Shown here: positions 33,258-42,548 of the stretch, one piece after another | Position numbering within the stretch: the stretch's first letter is position 1 | How the letters are laid out: each line of letters starts with the position of its first letter | Origin: CBDCFL01 sp965216135 | GTDB lineage: Bacteria > Pseudomonadota > Alphaproteobacteria > Rhodobacterales > Rhodobacteraceae | Reading direction: 5' to 3' | NCBI GenBank assembly: GCA_965216135.1 | Contig: CBDCFL010000024.1 | Location: forward strand, 310,001 to 374,000 | DNA length: 64,000 nt | Program-made: the position numbers and the translations under genes | Notes under the pieces: model-generated | The model's input: only the letters and a program-made list of their open reading frames with translations | Told to the model about the DNA's origin: nothing | Database searches by the model: none

Positions 33258-34771
33258 GCCAGCAGGCTTTGCCCGGTCATCTCTGGCGGCTGCGGCAGGT
33301 CCATCAGCGCCAGCAGGGTCGGTGCCAGATCGGCCAGGCGGCCATCGCGCAAACCCGCGCCTTTGTCGCCGCCGACCAGAATAACCGGCACCAGGTTGGT
33401 GGTGTGCGCGGTATGCGGGCCACCGGTGGCCGGATCGACCATGGTTTCGCAATTGCCGTGATCGGCGGTCACGATCATCGCCCCACCCGCACCCTCAAGT
33501 GCTGCCAAGACGCGGCCAAGGCCCCGGTCAACCACCTCGCACGCAGCAATCGCGGCGCCCAGATCGCCGGTATGGCCGACCATGTCCGGATTGGCATAAT
33601 TGACGACGATCAGGTCGTAACCGCCGCCGATCGCCGCCACCAACTGGTCACTGATCTCGGCTGCGGACATTTCCGGCTGCAGGTCGTAGGTCGCCACTTT
33701 CGGGCTCGGGGCCATGTATCTGACTTCGCCCTTTTCCGGGGCCTCTTTGCCGCCATTGAGGAAAAACGTGACATGGGGATATTTTTCGGTTTCGGCCAGC
33801 CGGAACTGCGTTCGCCCATGCTGTGCAACCCATGCGCCCAAGGTGTTGGCCACCGGTTTTTTGGGATAGGCTGCAGCCATGAACGTGTCGTGGGTCTTTG
33901 AATAATCGACCATGCCCAGGATCGCCGACCAATGCGGGCGGTTGCGGTTCTCAAATCCGTCAAAATCATCCTCGCCCACCGCCAGCAGGATCTGGCGCGC
34001 CCGGTCGGCGCGGAAATTCAGGCAGAAAAATCCGTCGCCATCGCGCGCACCCCCGTAATCACCGATGATCGTCGGCTGAATGAACTCGTCCGTCTCATCG
34101 CGCAGATAGGCCGCATCAACGGCCTCAACCGCATCCGCGGCGGAATAATCGGATTGGCCGCCGACAATGGCGCGATAGGCGCGTTCGACCCGGTCCCAGC
34201 GATTGTCGCGATCCATCGCCCAATAACGGCCAGTCAGCGTTGCCACAAAGGCGCGCTCAGGCAGGCGGTTGCCCAGATCATCGACAAAGCCACGCGCAGA
34301 TTTCGGCGCCACATCACGCCCGTCGGTGACAATATGGATCGCCGCGCGCACGCCATGCGATGTCACCAGACCGACGGCGGCAATCATATGATCGATATGC
34401 CCATGCACGCCGCCGTCTGAGACCACGCCCATCAGATGCGCAGTGCCACCCGATGCTTTGACGCCTTCCACAAAAGCGGTGATCGCCATGTTGGGTAAAA
34501 AGGAGCGGTCTTCGATCGCCAGATCAATCTGGCCGAGGTCCATCGCCACGATGCGGCCCGCGCCGATATTGGTGTGCCCGACCTCTGAATTGCCCATCTG
34601 CCCGGCAGGCAGGCCAACATCGGTCCCGTGGGTGATCAGCGTCGCGCTGGGGCAGGTGGCCATGATGCGGTCGAAATTCGGCGTTTCGGCCAGCGCCGGA
34701 GCGTTGGCCTCTCTATCCTCGCGCAATCCCCAGCCATCAAGGATGCACAAAACGACGGGATTTCTGGCCAT
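33254..34771 (-). CDS. gpmI: 2,3-bisphosphoglycerate-independent phosphoglycerate mutase
   Basis: Interconverts 3- and 2-phosphoglycerate in glycolysis/gluconeogenesis using two manganese ions. At 505 aa it has the usual length. The alkaline phosphatase-like metal site begins CILDGWG (9-15), and the phosphorylated serine is in GQMGNSEVGHTN (near 62). Further metal ligands lie in DMVGHTGDLGAA and VTADHGNCETM. It begins the gpmI-envC-ctpA-rppH string; its stop overlaps the envC start. About 130 bp with small palindromes separate it from rlmH upstream. Confidence 0.95.
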   Translation of the reverse strand: MARNPVVLCILDGWGLREDREANAPALAETPNFDRIMATCPSATLITHGTDVGLPAGQMGNSEVGHTNIGAGRIVAMDLGQIDLAIEDRSFLPNMAITAFVEGVKASGGTAHLMGVVSDGGVHGHIDHMIAAVGLVTSHGVRAAIHIVTDGRDVAPKSARGFVDDLGNRLPERAFVATLTGRYWAMDRDNRWDRVERAYRAIVGGQSDYSAADAVEAVDAAYLRDETDEFIQPTIIGDYGGARDGDGFFCLNFRADRARQILLAVGEDDFDGFENRNRPHWSAILGMVDYSKTHDTFMAAAYPKKPVANTLGAWVAQHGRTQFRLAETEKYPHVTFFLNGGKEAPEKGEVRYMAPSPKVATYDLQPEMSAAEISDQLVAAIGGGYDLIVVNYANPDMVGHTGDLGAAIAACEVVDRGLGRVLAALEGAGGAMIVTADHGNCETMVDPATGGPHTAHTTNLVPVILVGGDKGAGLRDGRLADLAPTLLALMDLPQPPEMTGQSLLA

Positions 34772-34836
34772 GACCTGCCTGTCTCAACGCCTCGCTGCTG
34801 TCTAATCTGCAATTTCGGAAAACGGAACCGCTCTTC

Positions 34837-34892
34837 AGCCCTGTCGGGCTTCATCGCTGACGTCCGCGAGCGATGAGAACCCGTAAGGGTTC
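34837..34892. repeat. Palindromic intergenic element (two small hairpins)
   Basis: Two stem-loops, AGCCC-TGTC-GGGCT (34837-34850) and GAACCC-GTAA-GGGTTC (34877-34892), separated by ATCGCTGA...GAGCGATGA, lie downstream of rlmH and upstream of gpmI. The same pattern recurs at 14530-14605 (AGCCC-TGC-GGGCT, then AAGCGATGAACG and GCGGTTCATGC). It could act as a rlmH terminator, but no T run follows on the minus strand. Confidence 0.45.
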
Positions 34893-34905
34893 AAAGAGCG
34901 CCGCC

Positions 34906-35379
34906 TCAATTGCGATGATACGGCCCTCCGGTCAGGATCGTCATGGCTCGATAAATCTGTTCGGCCAGCATCACCCGGGCCAGCATATGCGGCCAGACCA
35001 TAGTGCTGAGCGAAAGGACCATATCCGCCGCGTCCCTGAGCGCCGGATTAACTCCGTCGGCACCGCCGATAACAAAGGCAATTTCGCCCGCACCGTCATC
35101 GCGAAAGCCGGCGATCATTTGGGCAAATTCGGGTGAGCCGAGCTGTTTGCCGCGCTCGTCCAGCACAATGCGAACCGCCCGGTCGGCAATGGCGCCGCGC
35201 AGCAACTCAGCCTCGCCCGCCTGACCAGGTCTGCGTTTGTCCTCGACTTCTAAAACACGCACCGGACCAAACCCGACGCTACGCCCAGTCTTTTCCGCCC
35301 GTTCAAGGTAGTCGTCAATAAACTCGCGCTCCGGCCCCGCCCGAAGCCGTCCAACCGCGTAGATACCCAGCCGCGTCAA
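34906..35379 (-). CDS. rlmH: 23S rRNA pseudouridine-1915 N3-methyltransferase RlmH
   Basis: A SPOUT-class methyltransferase that modifies pseudouridine 1915 in helix 69 of 23S rRNA on the assembled ribosome. It is 157 aa, the standard size. Signature segments are VLDERGKQLGSPEFA (about 92-106), FVIGGADGVNPALRDAAD (about 121-138, the knotted SAM-binding part) and the C-terminal LAEQIYRAMTILTGGPYHRN, which is nearly invariant. It overlaps rsfS by 4 bp, the conserved rsfS-rlmH order. Confidence 0.96.
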   Translation of the reverse strand: MTRLGIYAVGRLRAGPEREFIDDYLERAEKTGRSVGFGPVRVLEVEDKRRPGQAGEAELLRGAIADRAVRIVLDERGKQLGSPEFAQMIAGFRDDGAGEIAFVIGGADGVNPALRDAADMVLSLSTMVWPHMLARVMLAEQIYRAMTILTGGPYHRN

Positions 35380-35741
35380 GCCCGCGCAGCGGCCTCAGCA
35401 GGGCTCATCCACATCTTCTCTAGTTGGTAAAACTCGCGCACTTCGGGCCGGAAGATGTGCACAATCGCATCGCCCGCGTCGATCAGCACCCAGTCGCCCT
35501 GATCCATGCCCTCAACTTTGGACGAAATGCCTGCCTCGCGCTTCAGCCGCTCATTCAGCTTTTGCGAAATTGCCGCAACCTGCCGGGTCGATTGCCCCGA
35601 CGCGATGATCATATGATCGGCCATCTCCGACTTGCCGCGAAGGTCAATTGTGACCACGTCGCGGGCCTTGTCGTCGTTCAGCGATGTTTGAATGAGGTCC
35701 AGCAGCCGCAGCTCTGGCGCTTGTCGTGAAAGCCTGCTCAT
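35376..35741 (-). CDS. rsfS: Ribosome silencing factor RsfS
   Basis: Binds uL14 on the 50S subunit and blocks subunit joining when nutrients are short. It is 121 aa. The family core reads DKARDVVTIDLRGKSEMADH, MIIASGQSTRQVAAISQKL and GMDQGDWVLIDAGDAIVHIF. It overlaps rlmH by 4 bp. In many bacteria nadD precedes it; here the upstream neighbour is the broken mscS gene, with 156 bp between. Confidence 0.95.
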   Translation of the reverse strand: MSRLSRQAPELRLLDLIQTSLNDDKARDVVTIDLRGKSEMADHMIIASGQSTRQVAAISQKLNERLKREAGISSKVEGMDQGDWVLIDAGDAIVHIFRPEVREFYQLEKMWMSPAEAAARA

Positions 35742-35897
35742 TTTGGCTTTCGGGGCGGCACGTTTTGGTGCCGCATCCTGAGTTTGAGACAGGACATTGT
35801 CCTCCTAATTTGCGCGCCGCAAGTCACCCCGGCACCAAGCATAGGTTATACATAAGCCCTGCTGGGCGATTCCTCAACAACAGCACGGTAATTTGAA

Positions 35898-36435
35898 TTA
35901 CTCACCACCCACTTGCGCAACATCCGACGCATCCTGCCCGAGGATACGCACTTCACGCTGCGGGAAGGGTATTGAGACGCCGGCACTGCTAAACGCGTCC
36001 CAAAGCGCCAGATAGACATTGCCACGAATGTTAGTCAGCCCGCCGGTCGGATCGGTGATCCAGAATCGCAGGACGTAATCGACCGAACTGTCGCCGAAGC
36101 CAACGATATGGCAGACCGGCGCGCGGGCTGCCAGAACCCGGTCCACCGATGCGGCCGCCCCGATGGCAATGGCGCGAACATCATGGGGATCGTCGTGGTA
36201 AGAGGTGCCGAATTTGATGTCGAGGCGCACGAAATCATTGGAATGCGACCAGTTGACCACCTGGCCGGTGATCAGGTCCTCATTCGGGATCAGATATTCG
36301 CGCCCGTCGCGGGTGACCACGCTGACATAACGTGCGCCCAAGGCGCTGATCCAGCCAAAGGTTTCGCCCAGCGAAATGACATCCCCGGGCTTGATCGACT
36401 TGTCCAGCAGGATGATCACCCCGGAAACCAGGTAA
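35898..36435 (-). pseudogene. MscS-type mechanosensitive channel gene, 3' part
   Basis: The C-terminal half of a small-conductance mechanosensitive channel-like protein: LVSGVIILLDKSIKPGDVIS begins just after the pore helix, and TFGWISALGARYVSVVTRDG plus IPNEDLITGQVVNWSH are the conserved MscS beta-domain motifs. It is cut at its 5' end by IS630 copy 1 (flank TAA at 36433-36435). The other parts of the gene are at 37596-37787, 38947-39138 and 40299-40906. Joining one copy of each part and removing 3-bp target repeats gives a 444-codon frame, so the gene was intact before the insertions. Confidence 0.85.
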
Positions 36436-37595
36436 TACCAACGGCCCCCAGATTTGACTCAAGGGGATTCCCACGAGCGGCGTGATCTGATTCAGTGGCA
36501 TCAAGGCAAGGGAGGCTTTGATGGCAGTAAGGATTACGCGCAAAGACAAGTCCGCAGGCGAGCTTCGCCAGGAAGCGGCGCGGTGCCGGGATGGGAAAGC
36601 GGCGCGACGGATGTTGGCGATTGCCCTGGTTCTGGATGGGGTTGACCGCAAGACGGCGGCAGAAAACTGCGGCATGGATCGGCAGACGCTGCGGGATTGG
36701 GCCCACCGTTACAATGCGGAGGGCGTGTCGGGCCTGTTCAACCGTCGCCCGCCGGATCCACCCTGTCTGCTGAGCGCGGCACAGAAGGAGGAGTTGGCGG
36801 AAATGGTTCGGGCGGGTCCCGACCCCGAAACCGATGGGGTTGTGCGCTGGCGGCGCATTGATCTGAAACGCAAGATCGAAGAGCGCTTCGGCGTCACCAT
36901 GCATGAGCGAACTGTTGGCAAACAATTGGCAAGCCTGGGCTTTCGGCGTCTGTCGGCGCGCCCGCAGCATCCGAAATCCGACCCGGATGCACAGGAGGCT
37001 TTTAAAAAAACTTCGCCGCAGAGGTAGAAGCAGCATTGCCGGAAACAGCCCGCAGCAAGCCCCTGGAGATATGGTTTCAGGATGAAGCGCGGGTTGGCCA
37101 GCAGGGCACGCTCACCCGTATCTGGGCCGAGCGTGGAACACGCCCCCGTGCCCCGCGCGACACCCGCTATATCTGGAGCTACATTTTCGGTGCCGTCTGC
37201 CCGGAACGGGCTGAAGCGGCCGCTCTGATCATGCCACATGCCGACACACAGGCCATGAGCGCGCATCTCGCCGAGATCGCTAAAACCGTCGCATCGGGCG
37301 CACATGCCCTGCTCATTCTGGATGGCGCTGGCTGGCACGGTTCGGCAGAGCTGGAGGTACCCGACAACATCACCCTGCTCAAACTCCCGCCCTATTCCCC
37401 TGAACTCAACCCGATGGAAAATGTGTGGGCTTATCTGCGTGCCAACAAGCTCGCCATATCCGTCTTCGACAATTATGAGCAGATCGTCGACAGGTGTTGC
37501 GAAGCATGGAACTTCTTTGCAAACGACAAAACCGCAATCACGTCAATCACTACCAGACAATGGGCCAAAACGGTCAACGACTAGGGCCGTTGGTA
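36436..37595 (+). mobile_element. IS630-family element, copy 1 of 3 in mscS
   Basis: 1160 bp with perfect 11-13 bp terminal inverted repeats (TACCAACGGCC at both ends). Copies 2 (37788-38946) and 3 (39139-40298) are almost identical in sequence and have the same orientation. Flanks are TAA on the left and TTA on the right, so any 3-bp duplication here carries a mismatch. It holds a two-frame transposase. Confidence 0.9.
36521..37584 (+). CDS. IS630-family transposase (copy 1), two frames joined at A7
   Basis: ATG 36521 (MAVRITRKDKSAGELRQEAA) has GGAGG 5 nt upstream. The first frame encodes helix-turn-helix domains and stops at TAG just after EAFKKTSPQR. A -1 slip on T4A7 (about 37003-37013) gives EAFKK-NFAAEVEAALPET, which continues to 37584. 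The DDE triad is WFQDEAR, LILDGAGWH and SPELNPMENVW. The related element at 44247 has A8 at this point and one open frame, which supports the slip or a real one-base difference. Total about 354 aa. Confidence 0.82.
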
Positions 37596-37787
37596 TTAGA
37601 CACCACTTTTTGCAGGCCAAAGCCCAGCCCCAGACCAATTGCCCCTGACAGAACCGCTAGACCCGTCAGATCGAACCCAACCGCCTTCAGCCCGATGAAG
37701 AAAGCGGCGCCGTAGAGCACCACCTGCACCACCTTGACCGCCAGAACCTGCATCGAGGGCGAAATATCGGGGTTATTGGCGATCTGA
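37596..37787 (-). pseudogene. mscS internal segment, copy a (192 bp)
   Basis: The pore-lining region of the MscS-type gene: IANNPDISPSMQVLAVKVVQ, then a hydrophobic stretch ending GAIGLGLGFGLQKVVSN. The glycine/alanine-rich helix corresponds to MscS TM3. It sits between IS630 copies 1 and 2. An apparently identical copy lies at 38947-39138. Confidence 0.85.
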
Positions 37788-38946
37788 TACCAACGGCCCC
37801 CAGATTTGACTCAAGGGGATTCCCACGAGCGGCGTGATCTGATTCAGTGGCATCAAGGCAAGGGAGGCTTTGATGGCAGTAAGGATTACGCGCAAAGACA
37901 AGTCCGCAGGCGAGCTTCGCCAGGAAGCGGCGCGGTGCCGGGATGGGAAAGCGGCGCGACGGATGTTGGCGATTGCCCTGGTTCTGGATGGGGTTGACCG
38001 CAAGACGGCGGCAGAAAACTGCGGCATGGATCGGCAGACGCTGCGGGATTGGGCCCACCGTTACAATGCGGAGGGCGTGTCGGGCCTGTTCAACCGTCGC
38101 CCGCCGGATCCACCCTGTCTGCTGAGCGCGGCACAGAAGGAGGAGTTGGCGGAAATGGTTCGGGCGGGTCCCGACCCCGAAACCGATGGGGTTGTGCGCT
38201 GGCGGCGCATTGATCTGAAACGCAAGATCGAAGAGCGCTTCGGCGTCACCATGCATGAGCGAACTGTTGGCAAACAATTGGCAAGCCTGGGCTTTCGGCG
38301 TCTGTCGGCGCGCCCGCAGCATCCGAAATCCGACCCGGATGCACAGGAGGCTTTTAAAAAAACTTCGCCGCAGAGGTAGAAGCAGCCTTGCCGGAAACAG
38401 CCCGCAGCAAGCCCCTGGAGATATGGTTTCAGGATGAAGCGCGGGTTGGCCAGCAGGGCACGCTCACCCGTATCTGGGCCGAGCGTGGAACACGCCCCCG
38501 TGCCCCGCGCGACACCCGCTATATCTGGAGCTACATTTTCGGCACCGTCTGCCCGGAACGGGCTGAAGCGGCCGCTCTGATCATGCCACATGCCGACACA
38601 CAGGCCATGAGCGCGCATCTCGCCGAGATCGCTAAAACCGTCGCATCGGGCGCACATGCCCTTCTCATTCTGGATGGCGCTGGCTGGCACGGTTCGGCAG
38701 AGCTGGAGGTACCCGACAACATCACCCTGCTCAAACTCCCGCCCTATTCCCCTGAACTCAACCCGATGGAAAATGTGTGGGCTTATCTGCGTGCCAACAA
38801 GCTCGCCATATCCGTCTTCGACAATTATGAGCAGATCGTCGACAGGTGTTGCGAAGCATGGAACTTCTTTGCAAACGACAAAACCGCAATCACGTCAATC
38901 ACTACCAGACAATGGGCCAAAACGGTCAACGACTAGGCCGTTGGTA
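37788..38946 (+). mobile_element. IS630-family element, copy 2 of 3 in mscS
   Basis: 1159 bp, one base shorter than copies 1 and 3 because the right end reads ACTAGGCCG instead of ACTAGGGCCG. Same orientation as its neighbours. Flanked on both sides by the 192-bp mscS segment. A few substitutions distinguish it from the other copies (for example near 38541, where the transposase reads IFGTVC instead of IFGAVC). Confidence 0.9.
37873..38936 (+). CDS. IS630-family transposase (copy 2), two frames joined at A7
   Basis: Same layout as copy 1: start ATG 37873 after GGAGG, first frame ending with SPQR at an in-frame TAG, and continuation in the -1 frame after A7 (about 38355-38361) to 38936. The DDE residues are intact. 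An Ala-to-Thr change (IFGTVCPERAE) is the main protein difference. The near identity of all three copies argues for recent amplification. Confidence 0.82.
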
Positions 38947-39138
38947 TTAGACACCACTTTTTGCAGGCCAAAGCCCAGCCCCAGACCAATTGCCCCTGAC
39001 AGAACCGCTAGACCCGTCAGATCGAACCCAACCGCCTTCAGCCCGATGAAGAAAGCGGCGCCGTAGAGCACCACCTGCACCACCTTGACCGCCAGAACCT
39101 GCATCGAGGGCGAAATATCGGGGTTATTGGCGATCTGA
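38947..39138 (-). pseudogene. mscS internal segment, copy b (192 bp)
   Basis: Second copy of the mscS TM3 segment, between IS630 copies 2 and 3. It shows the same MQVLAVKVVQVVLYGAAFF reading as copy a. In the ancestral gene only one such segment can have existed, so this copy marks a tandem duplication of an (IS + segment) unit of about 1352 bp. Confidence 0.85.
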
Positions 39139-40298
39139 TACCAACGGCCCCCAGATTTGACTCAAGGGGATTCCCACGAGCGGCGTGATCTGATTCAGTG
39201 GCATCAAGGCAAGGGAGGCTTTGATGGCAGTAAGGATTACGCGCAAAGACAAGTCCGCAGGCGAGCTTCGCCAGGAAGCGGCGCGGTGCCGGGATGGGAA
39301 AGCGGCGCGACGGATGTTGGCGATTGCCCTGGTTCTGGATGGGGTTGACCGCAAGACGGCGGCAGAAAACTGCGGCATGGATCGGCAGACGCTGCGGGAT
39401 TGGGCCCACCGTTACAATGCGGAGGGCGTGTCGGGCCTGTTCAACCGTCGCCCGCCGGATCCACCCTGTCTGCTGAGCGCGGCACAGAAGGAGGAGTTGG
39501 CGGAAATGGTTCGGGCGGGTCCCGACCCCGAAACCGATGGGGTTGTGCGCTGGCGGCGCATTGATCTGAAACGCAAGATCGAAGAGCGCTTCGGCGTCAC
39601 CATGCATGAGCGAACTGTTGGCAAACAATTGGCAAGCCTGGGCTTTCGGCGTCTGTCGGTGCGCCCGCAGCATCCGAAATCCGACCCGGATGCACAGGAG
39701 GCTTTTAAAAAAACTTCGCCGCAGAGGTAGAAGCAGCCTTGCCGGAAACAGCCCGCAGCAAGCCCCTGGAGATATGGTTTCAGGATGAAGCGCGGGTTGG
39801 CCAGCAGGGCACGCTCACCCGTATCTGGGCCGAGCGTGGAACACGCCCCCGTGCCCCGCGCGACACCCGCTATATCTGGAGCTACATTTTCGGCGCCGTC
39901 TGCCCGGAACGGGCTGAAGCGGCCGCTCTGATCATGCCACATGCCGACACACAGGCCATGAGCGCGCATCTCGCCGAGATCGCTAAAACCGTCGCATCGG
40001 GCGCACATGCCCTTCTCATTCTGGATGGCGCTGGCTGGCACGGTTCGGCAGAGCTGGAGGTACCCGACAACATCACCCTGCTCAAACTCCCGCCCTATTC
40101 CCCTGAACTCAACCCGATGGAAAATGTGTGGGCTTATCTGCGTGCCAACAAGCTCGCCATATCCGTCTTCGACAATTATGAGCAGATCGTCGACAGGTGT
40201 TGCGAAGCATGGAACTTCTTTGCAAACGACAAAACCGCAATCACGTCAATCACTACCAGACAATGGGCCAAAACGGTCAACGACTAGGGCCGTTGGTA
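39139..40298 (+). mobile_element. IS630-family element, copy 3 of 3 in mscS
   Basis: 1160 bp, same orientation as copies 1 and 2. The left flank is TGA (39136-39138) and the right flank TGA (40299-40301), a perfect 3-bp direct repeat. Removing one TGA restores the mscS frame across this junction. IS630 elements usually duplicate only TA, so the 3-bp repeat is noteworthy. Confidence 0.9.
39224..40287 (+). CDS. IS630-family transposase (copy 3), two frames joined at A7
   Basis: Start ATG 39224 after GGAGG. The first frame ends after SPQR, and the second frame continues after a -1 slip on A7 (about 39706-39712) to 40287. The triad is intact. A single residue change in the first frame (RLSVRPQHP instead of RLSARPQHP) separates it from copies 1 and 2. 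Confidence 0.82.
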
Positions 40299-40906
40299 TG
40301 ACGTGCCGTCTGGCTGCTGATCAGGCGCGCGCTCGCCAGCAACAATCCGGTGACAATCAGCGCTTTCAGGATGGCCAGAGCGGATAGCCGGAAGTCACCG
40401 AATTCGATGGCCAGCGAATCCAGAAAATTGCCGACTTCGTTGTCAATACCTTGATAATAAAGGATAATATATATCCACAAGCCCCATCGAACGATCCGGC
40501 GCAGAAACCGGTTATGGATAAAGCGCGATGCGAAACCGGCCAACAGCAGCGCCGTGGCGATGGTGGCGACCAGCACCAGAATGTAGCGGCGCGAGGGGAA
40601 ATTGTAGATCTGGGCAAATATCCCGGCAGACGCCCAGGAAAGCATCGCAAAGAAAATCAGCGGCAGCCGCTGGTGCAGCACCACCAGCACGCGCAGGCGC
40701 CACTTTGGCCAGCCTTCCAGCGTTCGCATCCATTCGTGCAGTTTTGGCCCGAACCACCGGTTGAGCAGGAACGCGACCGCCAATATCGCGATCAGAACTG
40801 CGATCTGGGTGAGCCGCGACGGCAGTAACAGATTTTGCAGGCCGGCGGTAATTTCGCCGGCCAGCGCCAGCGTCTGTTCGGTCAGGTTTTGCCTGTCTTC
40901 GTCCAT
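40299..40906 (-). pseudogene. MscS-type mechanosensitive channel gene, 5' part
   Basis: ATG 40906 (MDEDRQNLTEQTLALAGEIT) begins a protein with several transmembrane helices: LTQIAVLIAILAVAFLL, LPLIFFAMLSWASAGIFA, YILVLVATIATALLLAG and IVRWGLWIYIILYY can be seen. It is cut after ISSQTAR by IS630 copy 3. This is the N-terminal half of the channel, whose pore and cytoplasmic domains lie beyond the IS array. The channel would protect against osmotic downshock; as sequenced it cannot be made. Confidence 0.85.
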
Positions 40907-41138
40907 AGGGGATCCCTGCGTGCCAGCATGACATGGGCCCACGGTCCACTCAAGCGCCGCTTGCGGGGCGCAATCTTGCGGTATATGCCTGCCCGTGATG
41001 AAAAAGATATTCGACATGGACGACCGCGCGCGCCTGCGTGAACGGTTCTTTGGCGCGACACGGGCCGTGCTTGCCCGCCGCTGAGGCGGCCCTGATCCTG
41101 TCACCCGCGATCATTTTCAGTCAACTCGGAGAGGACAC

Positions 41139-42542
41139 ATGTCCCCCAAAACGCTCTATGACAAAATCTGGGATGCTCATCTGGCGCACGAAGCCGATGA
41201 TGGCACCTGCCTTCTCTATATCGATCGCCATCTGGTTCACGAAGTAACCAGCCCGCAGGCTTTTGAGGGCCTGCGCACGGCGGGCCGCAAGGTTCGCGCA
41301 CCCGAAAAGACCATCGCCGTGCCCGACCATAACGTGCCCACCACCGCAGACCGGTTGTCTGGCGGGATGAGCGAAGAAAGCCGCATACAGGTCGCCGCAC
41401 TTGACAAGAACGCGCGCGATTTCGCCATTCACTATTACCCGGTCAGCGATATTCGTCAGGGCATCGTCCATATCGTCGGCCCCGAACAGGGCTGGACCCT
41501 GCCGGGCATGACGGTTGTGTGCGGTGACAGCCACACCGCGACCCATGGCGCCTTTGGTGCGCTGGCCCATGGTATCGGTACGTCCGAGGTTGAGCATGTT
41601 CTGGCCACCCAGACGCTGATCCAGCGCAAGGGCAAGAACATGAAGGTCGAAATTACCGGCAAACTCGGCCCCGGCGTGACGGCCAAGGACATCACCCTGA
41701 CGGTGATCGGCAAGACCGGCACCGCGGGTGGTACCGGCTATGTGATCGAATATTGCGGCGAAGCGATCCGCGCCCTCAGCATGGAAGGCCGCATGACGGT
41801 CTGCAACATGGCCATCGAAGGCGGCGCACGCGCCGGGCTGATCGCGCCGGATGAGACGACCTATGATTACGTCATGGGCCGTCCGCACGCCCCCAAGGGC
41901 GCGTTGTGGGAGGCTGCGCTGGCGTGGTGGAAGACTCTGTATTCCGATCAAGATGCGCATTGGGATCAGGTCGTGACAATCAGGGGCGAAGACATCGCGC
42001 CGGTGGTGACATGGGGCACCAGCCCCGAAGATGTGCTGCCGATCAGTGGCGTGGTTCCAGCGGCGGAAGATTTTGAAGGCGGCAAGGTTGGCGCGGTCAA
42101 ACGCAGCCTCGCCTATATGGCCCTTGAGCCTGGCACGCCGCTGAAAACCATCGAAATTGACACAGTTTTCATCGGCTCCTGCACCAATGGCCGGATCGAG
42201 GATCTACGCGCGGCGGCGGCGATCCTGAAGGGCAAGAAGATCAAGGACGGCCTGCGGGCGATGGTTGTGCCGGGTTCTGGTCTGGTCCGCGCGCAGGCCG
42301 AGGACGAAGGGCTGGCCGATATCTTCATCGCGGCCGGGTTTGAATGGCGGCTTGCCGGATGTTCGATGTGCCTTGCGATGAACCCCGATCAGCTGGCCCC
42401 AGGCGAGCGCTGCGCGGCCACGTCCAACCGCAATTTCGAGGGTCGCCAGGGAAGGGGCGGGCGGACGCACCTGATGTCACCCGCGATGGCCGCGGCTGCG
42501 GCGGTGACCGGACGGCTGACGGATGTGCGGGAGATGATGTAG
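41139..42542 (+). CDS. leuC: 3-isopropylmalate dehydratase large subunit LeuC
   Basis: Isomerises 2-isopropylmalate to 3-isopropylmalate in leucine synthesis, as a heterodimer with LeuD. It is 467 aa from ATG 41139 with GGAGAGGA upstream. The aconitase-fold 4Fe-4S cysteines are in FIGSCTNGRIEDLR (about 347) and LAGCSMCLAMNPD (about 407 and 410). VCGDSHTATHGAFGALAHG is the family signature. The leuC-leuD pair is normally adjacent; here a DUF3800 gene lies between them, and a partial copy of the leuC 3' end recurs at 43401-43424. Confidence 0.96.
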   Translation: MSPKTLYDKIWDAHLAHEADDGTCLLYIDRHLVHEVTSPQAFEGLRTAGRKVRAPEKTIAVPDHNVPTTADRLSGGMSEESRIQVAALDKNARDFAIHYYPVSDIRQGIVHIVGPEQGWTLPGMTVVCGDSHTATHGAFGALAHGIGTSEVEHVLATQTLIQRKGKNMKVEITGKLGPGVTAKDITLTVIGKTGTAGGTGYVIEYCGEAIRALSMEGRMTVCNMAIEGGARAGLIAPDETTYDYVMGRPHAPKGALWEAALAWWKTLYSDQDAHWDQVVTIRGEDIAPVVTWGTSPEDVLPISGVVPAAEDFEGGKVGAVKRSLAYMALEPGTPLKTIEIDTVFIGSCTNGRIEDLRAAAAILKGKKIKDGLRAMVVPGSGLVRAQAEDEGLADIFIAAGFEWRLAGCSMCLAMNPDQLAPGERCAATSNRNFEGRQGRGGRTHLMSPAMAAAAAVTGRLTDVREMM

Positions 42543-42548
42543 GGTTTA

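Noticed and set aside
35742..35897. Search for nadD or another gene upstream of rsfS
   Set aside because: Only 156 bp of non-coding DNA before the broken mscS gene; no nadD fragment recognised.
40998..41084. 28-residue open frame upstream of leuC (MKKIFDMDDRARLRERFFGA...)
   Set aside because: Looked like a possible leader peptide, but it has only two leucines, no good RBS and no clear attenuator structure; not supported.
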